Assembly (NCBI GenBank): GCA_014529385.2 | Contig: CM043970.1 | Span: 66,801,496 to 66,865,495 of the forward strand | Length of the DNA stretch: 64,000 nucleotides | Direction: 5' to 3' | Source of the DNA: Adiantum capillus-veneris | Taxonomy: Eukaryota > Streptophyta > Polypodiopsida > Polypodiales > Pteridaceae | Shown here: positions 57,581 through 64,000 of the stretch, in pieces | Numbering within the stretch: the stretch's first letter is position 1 | Layout: each line of letters opens with the position of its first letter | The notes under the pieces: model-generated | The model's input: the letters and a program-made list of their open reading frames with translations, nothing else | Database searches by the model: none | Told to the model about the DNA's origin: nothing | Position numbers and translations under genes: made by a program

Positions 57581-58556
57581 TGAGAGGGCCTAGAGCATAA
57601 GGTAGAGGAATAATGAGTGCCCGTGTAAATGGAGACACTCTTGATATACTCGTGCTCTAGCACACGACTAGAGCATAGGTGCATGTGACCTCGACACTCT
57701 AGAGGTGTTGGTGAGTGCCCGTGAAGGCCGCTCACCTAGTTTTTTAGGTGTTTACAACCTAATGTTTTTGTATTTTTGGTCCCTTTTTTTAACCGCGCCA
57801 TAGAATATTACGTGTGATAGCTCAAAACGAGAGTCTTGACTAGAGGGATGTGCGGTGCTTTACAGTTTTTTTCTTTGGTTATGTACAACCCTCAAAATCC
57901 TAAAACTAGTCTTTTCCTAGGTGGGGAGAGGGTTAGAATTAGTAAGTCCAAATGGTGAGTGTGAAGGGGATGGTGGAGGACTTGAGGAACTTGTCCCACA
58001 TGCCCTCGTTCCCTCTTGTGAGGGTAGGGCATATATATAAGAGTGAGTCTATTATATATCATAAGACTAAGGACTGCGGCCTGGGCGTGGGCTTGGGCTT
58101 GGGGAAATGATCCTGATCCAAATTTTTTGTAGAACACACTCACGCCACATGCTTAAATATTTTTTGTTTTTTTTTCGTGCAATCGCCACACACGCGGTTT
58201 TACTAGCCTTTTTGGACCAGACAGACACTATACCTTTACCTACACTCCTAACTAACCTCACCTTATCTCTACAGCTAACTACTCTGCTAACTAAGCTTAA
58301 CTACTCTGCTGACTGTGCTAACTCACAGTACAACTTCCTACTTTGCTAATTGCTTACTCATTCACTACCTAACACACTAACTACTAATTGAGCAAATAAA
58401 AAACTATGTAAAAGAAAACAGTGACAAAAAAAAGAGATTATGCAGGAAAGTAAAACTTGCAGAAAATAACTTCTTCTTCTTCCTCTTCCTTCCTAACACA
58501 AACGCTCACAGAGAGAAGCACGGAGTGCCTCTTGAGCATAGTGCTGGGAAATTTCC
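57581..58556. other. Element E 5' leader
   Basis: Noncoding DNA between the primer site and gag on the minus strand. No domain is visible. Confidence 0.5.
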
Positions 58557-58570
58557 CGGCAACGATACCA
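58557..58570 (-). other. Primer-binding site of element E
   Basis: The minus strand reads 'tggtatcgttgcc', followed by 'gggaaatttccc'. It resembles the 'TGGCGCCGTTGCCGGGGA' site of Athila elements (tRNA-Asp type) and lies a few bases from the LTR. Confidence 0.65.
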
Positions 58571-58574
58571 AAAA

Positions 58575-58771
58575 TGTGTGCATCTCTTGTATGTGTCAAT
58601 GCTAGGGCTTGCCGTACACTGTGTGCGAGCGACAAATGGTTGCATGCACACAACCAGACTAATCTAGCAAGCTCAAGAGAGCAAGGGTGTGTCACTACCG
58701 CCCTACGCTGTCCTTCGTGGAGGATTTCTTGCCGTGAAGAAGGAGCTACCGCCATGCCATTGTTGCAATGC

Positions 58772-58813
<42 letters not shown>

Positions 58814-59152
58814 ATGAATACACACACACACAAGGAGATAAAGAAGAAGATTGAGATGGAGCAAGAGCACTCTTCAATTGCACAAATGAGAGAATGAGGT
58901 ACTCTAGGTTTAGATTGACTTTTATATGGTCTTGCTCGCTCACATTTGGGCGCCCACACTTAGCCAATCTTACCCAAACATTATAGGTTCCAGTTTTAAA
59001 ATGCGCCTCTCATCGACAATCACTCTTAACCATTCCTACCTGACTGACAAGTCCGACCAATGACATAATACACTACTAGCGGGTCCGACAAGCCCGGCCC
59101 ATGGCTACATAAAAGGTGGTCACTTGGTGGTGGTGATCGCTTGGTGGTAGCA
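58575..59152 (-). repeat. Element E right (5') LTR
   Basis: Plus strand 'tgtgtgcatctc' to 'ttggtggtagca', about 578 bp, with (TC)n at 58775-58811. The right part matches 45753-45998. The start is fixed by TG and the adjacent primer site; the end by match to the left LTR. Confidence 0.75.
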
Positions 59153-59348
59153 GTAAAGCCATAGGCAATTCTAAAAAGACTCCATTATTAAGACCAAAGC
59201 TCTTGAGGTGTGCACCATATTCCACATAGTGGACTCAACATAACCAATAATAGATCCGAGTCCCACTAACGCTAATATAATTAACAAAATTAACCATTAA
59301 TAAGCTACTACGAACCTCTCTTCTTAAGCAAGAAAAGAGAAACCAAAT
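59153..59348. other. Element B 5' leader
   Basis: Noncoding DNA between the E insertion and the primer site of B. It would precede gag of B on the minus strand. Confidence 0.6.
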
Positions 59349-59360
59349 GCTCTGATACCA
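59349..59360 (-). other. Primer-binding site of element B (initiator tRNA-Met type)
   Basis: The minus strand reads 'tggtatcagagc', identical to that of element G, lying 3 bases from the inferred LTR end. Confidence 0.92.
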
Positions 59361-59363
59361 TTA

Positions 59364-60906
59364 TATAAATTGAAATGGACTATGAGCTTTGAGAGTAGTA
59401 GAATTAGGAAAATTAGAGAAAGCATTTTTGTGAGATTACTTCGTGAGCATAGAGGGTGAACTTAATTGATAGTAGCACCATAAACATAGTACTTAGTTAA
59501 CTTGGCATGAACAATAATTTTTCAAGAGAGATAATTTAGAGAACATGACAATAGCTGAGGACCAGATTTATGTGGAGCCGGTCCCCCCTCCAATAGGCAT
59601 TTGTATTATAGATTCTCCCATCAAGAGAAACTTGGTACAGTACAAACTTTGTGTTCATTGTGACCTAGGTGATGCAATGAATATGGAAAGCTTCATGCAT
59701 CATGAGCATAACATAAATTTTTGCAAAAAGCATTAACTATCCCAAGCCTCAGTCTCAAGGCCTCAAACACCTATGAAGGTGGAGAGAGCTAGCGGGGAAT
59801 GAGGGTAGAGAAGATGAAGAAGAAACATTCCATAGGAGAAATAAGTATTTCCTCACTTATCATCCCTCTTCTTTCTAGCATACATAATAGAATAGTAATG
59901 AAGATAGATAATATGGAAAGCTTAAGACTTGAAGCATGGATCTTGGTTGGATTTGCATTCCATAGCCAAGAGTGTTGGAGTAGGCTCTCAACTTCTCTAC
60001 TAGCTTGGAGAAGGAGATGGATCTCTTGCATTTCACACAATGAGAGAGTGTATGTGTGTGTGTGGGAGAGTATACCCCCCAAGCTAGCCCCCTTCTTTCT
60101 TTGGTCAAGCCCCACTTGTAGCTCATGCTTGAAGCTCTCTGAACCCCTTCAGGCCTAGCCAATCACAAGCAAGAGTCATATCAAGCAACAAGGGTGGTCT
60201 TGGGACAAGCGTCCCCCCTTCCCCTTTGAGATAGAGGACTTGATAAATGCAAAAATAATTAATTAAATTACCTAATTTATCATTGGACACCTTGGGAGGT
60301 CAACTAATAGGCTTAAGGCACACCATGAGGGCAACATGAGGAGGAGCTTGACAAGTATCATATTTGACTTGTTTGTACCAAGTTTTCCTTGTGTGAGGGT
60401 GGGGTGTGTGTGTTCTCTCTCATCCCCCGAGATTTAGGGCTCAACCCCTCTCTTGTAGGGATGGGATTTGACTTTTGAGCACCTTACCCTCAAGAACCTC
60501 AAGATCCCTAGTTGGCAAGCACAAGAGGCACCTCAAGAATCTTAGTCAGCAAGCATCACAAAAACCTCAAGCACCTTAGTCATCAAGAATGACAAGCACC
60601 TCAAGCTTGGCCGGGTTCCCATCTCAAGCTCAGCCCTAGCTTACCTTAGGTCAAAGGACTTATAGCACTAAACTTTGGAGGTCTTTAATGAAGCTAACCC
60701 TAAGGTATTTTAAGCTCCATTGGCTAGCCTTGCTCTTAGACAGACCATTCTCATTTGGACCCCTTTACCATTGGCCCGGTGTTGAGATAGATCTATAAGC
60801 ACATGTCTATATTCTAGCCCTTGTTCCTGTCTATTCTCCCACATTAAATGATTAGTTTAATATGAGAAAATCATTTGGGTTGGTTAGATATTAGATTTTT
60901 ATGACA
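59364..60906 (-). repeat. 5' LTR of element B
   Basis: Direct match to 40088-41797 with many substitutions and shorter simple-sequence tracts, so B is older than G. Right end 'atgaca' abuts CGAGG (60907-60911), which also precedes 33868. Confidence 0.88.
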
Positions 60907-62606
60907 CGAGGCTTCTGTTTATTTATTTGCAATATGTACAAGGGAAGTAGAATGATGAGGATCTAAATTATGGTATAATACTTGGATGACCAAAGGAAAA
61001 ACCCTAGTGTTAAAAAAGTGCATTTGGTATGCGTGCATTATTCGAGTACTTATTAGCATGAAAAATATTAATAAAGTACTGAAGGAAAAAATTATTGATG
61101 GATATGGAAATAAACGGGTAGCATGATGGAACATTGGTTTTCCTACTATAGTCCACTCAAGGTGTATATTTGGAAGCAAAAAAGAGTGTCTAATGCATAT
61201 GTCAAATGATGGGGAATCATATATGCATACACAAAAATGCATGGAAAAAAATATGATGTGCAAGAAAGATCTTTGAAGGGTTCTTCAGAAAGAAGGTGTA
61301 GCTATAAAAGAATTTGTTGTCACTTTACAAGCTGGTACTAATTTAAGAAAGGTTTCTATTGTCAAGGACATGTGTTCTCATCTTATTGTACAATATGTGT
61401 GAGTGATGGACTCTATGTTACTGCACTATGATTAAGTTAATAGACTTTGACTCTTATGCTCATCTCATCTAGCATGAGCAACACAAATTAGATATGCTCA
61501 ACTTTCCAACTTGAGCATAAGCCTAACAACTATGACTCTAAGAACATAGTTTATTACAACTTGAAGACTTTGGACTAACACGTTGCTCTCATTTTGTGGC
61601 TCAGCAACCTGAATCTGACTATGCCCAAGAGTGTTTTTCCACCCTGGCGACTTGACTTTCATATTCCTGAGCTTAGTAGATAAACATTTCATTTGGTAGC
61701 TTTGTTGGTTTCATTGTCCTTCTTTGACTTTGAAGACTCCATTCACTGTTTTGTTCTCCAATTAGACATGTTGTAAGTAGCCTTTGATGTTGTTGTAGGC
61801 CTATGCTCACTATCGGCATCTATCTTTTGACTTAGAGTATTGGAAGACTTCGGAATGCAAATCTCTTGATGACCTTTGTAGCTCCTTTGTTGACTGTATC
61901 TGGCTCTAGGTCTTGTTGAGCTCTTGAGATCTTCATGCATTTCTATCTCAATTGCAGCTGGTCTTTAATTGAATGGTACATAAATCTTTGTATAGCCTGT
62001 GAAGAGTTCTTGTCCAAGAGGAAGATTCTTTGAGATCTGTCTCTGTTTTGTATCCTCTTGAGAGATGTGGTAGACTTGACTAGAATTTGGTGTTGTTCTT
62101 TTGTGTTCTCACTTCTTAGTTATCCTAGGATGTTGTCGAAGCTGATACCTAGTGGGCTTTCTTTCTTGGGAGGGTCTTGAATTTACTTCATATGCCCTAA
62201 TCTTTGGCTTTGGTACTCATATTTGATTGTTACCTCTATATTGTTCTTCTAAGATCCATTGTGATGCTATCCATCCCACGTGTTTGTTTTTTTGTGTTGA
62301 TCTTCTATCTTCAATCCACAGTGGATCACTGACTTTGACTTAACAGCATAAAACAAACACTTGCTTGACTTTCTTTTGCTTCCTTGAGTACTTGACTGAT
62401 ATATCATTTCTTTTTTGGCTGGCTTCCTAGATGTTTCAATTGACTTGAAGTTTTGAAAGCTTGACTTGCTTGAAGAAGTTGATCCATGAGGGTTCTTTGA
62501 TGATGAGGCATATGATGGAACACCTTTTGTGCTAGTCAGTGGAAGGTCCACTTTTGCTTTAGTTTTGTCTTCAATATTGATTCTTGGGACATCTGCAACT
62601 CTAAAT

Positions 62607-62640
<34 letters not shown>
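60907..62640 (-). mobile_element. Family A copy 2, 5' portion
   Basis: The minus strand repeats family A copy 1 in order. 62600-62280 has 'KAKVDLPLTSTKG' and a decayed zinc-knuckle-like 'KCLFYAVKSKSVIHCGLK'. 61940-61743 has 'SQQRSYKGHQEICIPKSS', matching 7479-7748. 61263-60919 gives a 114-residue frame with 'TIVGKPMFHHATRLF'. It stops at the B insertion site and resumes at 33867. A (CA)n tract (62608-62638) lies inside the coding stretch and appears as Cys-Val repeats. No RT or integrase is present, as in copy 1. Confidence 0.65.
62608..62638. repeat. (CA)n microsatellite
   Basis: About 31 bp of CA within family A copy 2, absent from copy 1, so it arose after the copies separated. Confidence 0.95.
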
Positions 62641-62834
62641 ATCTTGATGACAGTGTCTTGGCCCAATTTGGATCTTGCTTTCTTGGGTGGCACGCTCCTT
62701 ACTAACCCACCTCATAAGTACCTTGGAGAATTCAATGCATATCGAACACAAATGGACAATAACCGGTTTTGCACATGCAGCGTCTTAAGTGTGGTGCATT
62801 GGCTCACATGCAATAATTTACTACAAAGCAAGAT

Positions 62835-62867
<33 letters not shown>

Positions 62868-63068
62868 TCCCCTTATATGTAGATAAGGTTGAAAGACTCC
62901 CTTATCACATAAAACGTGGCTCATAATGTTTCTATCGAGAAATCTCTATCTCTCGGTTTCTCTATCCGGTACGCATACGCTCATAGCGCCCTATGGTCTG
63001 CAATACCGATCTCCTCCATCTATTCGCCTACCGCTACTCTAGTAATAATGGAGAGCTTTTACTCGCAG

Positions 63069-63158
<90 letters not shown>

Positions 63159-63744
63159 GGGAATGGCGCTCTGCCTTGCCAGATTGGAGCTCTCTGATTT
63201 ACTGGCTTTATCAGCAGTATTGGGCTTCGCAAACTTCATAAAACAAGGTATCTGAGTAAGATCTTGCATATTGGCCAGATTCTATTTTTTCCGCTCTTTC
63301 CCAATTGAAGGATCATAGGAGACCTCGACATGCCTTTGCCCATGCTCGAACTAATTCCCAAAATGCTGACAAACTCTTTGCTTGCATCTGGCCCTTGATT
63401 ACCTAAATGGCGATGTTCATTGATGCTTTCATGTGAAGACACACACACACATACACACACACACACAGCATGGGTCATTTTCTTCTCGGTGTGTATGTAC
63501 ATCGTGCATGATAGATTATGCCATACACACACACTCACACATTCACACCCACACAAATGATATTTTTGAGAGATGAGATATGCTCCCTTATCTTCCCTCT
63601 TGACTCGTAGATTCTTGTCAAGGTGTAGCTGTGTGAGGTAATCTCATGCTCGACAATTTTCAATACCAAGCTTCCTTGATTGCTGTCTTTATTTGAGTAT
63701 CAGGCTCTATGGGGGTGCATACACTGTATCTCTTTCTCTCTCAA

Positions 63745-63804
<60 letters not shown>

Positions 63805-64000
63805 CTAGATAACAACCACTTCAGAGAAATTGGTTTATGCGGGTTTGTTCACCCTAGTACTTCATTCACAAAATCAAAATGTTGGAAGTGTGGGTGACAT
63901 AATGTTTGCCCTATGAATCCATGATGCAGACACTGGATACTCTGTCTATCTTGGCCTATGGTAACGTGGTATGCAGTAGATAAAGGGGAGCATAGCTAAA
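62641..64000. other. Microsatellite-rich DNA, no supported gene
   Basis: Contains (TC)n at 62834-62869, (TC)n(AC)n at 63070-63157, (AC)n at 63439-63468 and (TC)n(AC)n at 63740-63800. The minus strand of 62924-62640 may continue family A but has no motif. Near 63880 'KSKCWKCG' hints at a zinc knuckle, followed at once by a stop, which is not enough to call a gene. Confidence 0.5.
63070..63157. repeat. (TC)n(AC)n compound microsatellite
   Basis: About 41 bp of TC running directly into about 47 bp of AC. The same TC-to-AC order occurs at 63740-63800, so the two may share origin. Confidence 0.95.

Larger units (their letters stand above)
45753..59152 (-). mobile_element. Element E: Gypsy retrotransposon nested in element B
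   Basis: Bounded by LTR matches at 45753-45998 and 58575-59152. Primer site at 58557-58570 on the right and polypurine tract on the left give minus orientation. Order: gag (57.6-54.2 kb), protease (partly inverted), RT, RNase H, integrase (split by a TTAA element), a second protease-like domain, 3' frames. No target duplication could be matched (right flank is 'gtaaa'), probably because the left end is rearranged. The primer site resembles that of Athila-type elements. Confidence 0.78.
33868..60906 (-). mobile_element. Element B: chromodomain Gypsy retrotransposon carrying nested insertions
   Basis: Left LTR 33868-33881 plus 40088-41797 (split by element G), right LTR 59364-60906. Target duplication CGAGG at 33863-33867 and 60907-60911. 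Primer site at 59349-59360 and polypurine tract at 41798-41811 place the 5' end on the right, so it reads on the minus strand. The interior has gag, RT, RNase H, a partial integrase and a chromodomain. Element E occupies much of the interior. LTR ends read TG...TA on the minus strand, a non-canonical 3' end or a mutation. Confidence 0.85.

Noticed and set aside
63709-63897. Zinc-knuckle protein near the right edge
   Set aside because: Most of the frame is microsatellite translation and it stops right after 'CWKCG'. The knuckle cannot be completed in frame.

Overview
The window looks like repeat-dominated nuclear DNA from a land plant with a large genome. It holds plant-type Ty1/Copia and Ty3/Gypsy LTR retrotransposons (Tat-type with a second RNase H, and chromodomain types), very long CT/CA microsatellites, no operons, and no convincing intact host gene. 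A fern or another non-angiosperm lineage is plausible from the DUF7869-type relic and the microsatellite load, but the sequence does not prove it. I see no rRNA, tRNA gene or CRISPR array.

Layout, left to right. 1-1.0 kb: 3' end of a Copia element (RNase H, then probable LTR). 1.0-2.75 kb: a dimeric tandem satellite of about 327 bp. 2.8-5.95 kb: a broken DUF7869-family gene. 6.4-9.3 kb: family A, copy 1, an LTR element without a visible pol. 9.3-15.7 kb: mostly unrecognised DNA with dense CT microsatellites at 11.5-12.9 kb. 15.7-18.2 kb (minus): a Gypsy fragment (C) holding a 1.34-kb TTAA-flanked inverted-repeat element. 18.24-30.64 kb: a Tat-type Gypsy element (D) arranged LTR-internal-LTR-internal, the second internal copy truncated. 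30.6-32.6 kb: a decayed coiled-coil-like pseudogene. 32.6-33.67 kb: two LTR-like arms facing each other.

33.3-62.6 kb is a stack of insertions that can be read from target-site duplications. Family A copy 2 (minus) is split by chromodomain Gypsy element B (33868-60906, TSD CGAGG). B's left LTR is itself split by a second chromovirus, G (33882-40082, TSD AGTGG, tRNA-iMet-type primer site). B's interior also holds Gypsy element E (about 45.7-59.15 kb), whose integrase is split by a second TTAA element (50295-51610). The last 1.4 kb is microsatellite-rich.

No protein set forms a host pathway. The coding sequences are gag, protease, reverse transcriptase, RNase H and integrase of several retrotransposons, nearly all carrying stops, frameshifts or deletions. 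The points I find most unusual are the TTAA element family, a second retroviral-type protease-like domain downstream of the integrase in element E, the defective tandem D array with lesions shared by both copies, and chromovirus G, which has a substituted reverse-transcriptase active site although its boundaries look recent.
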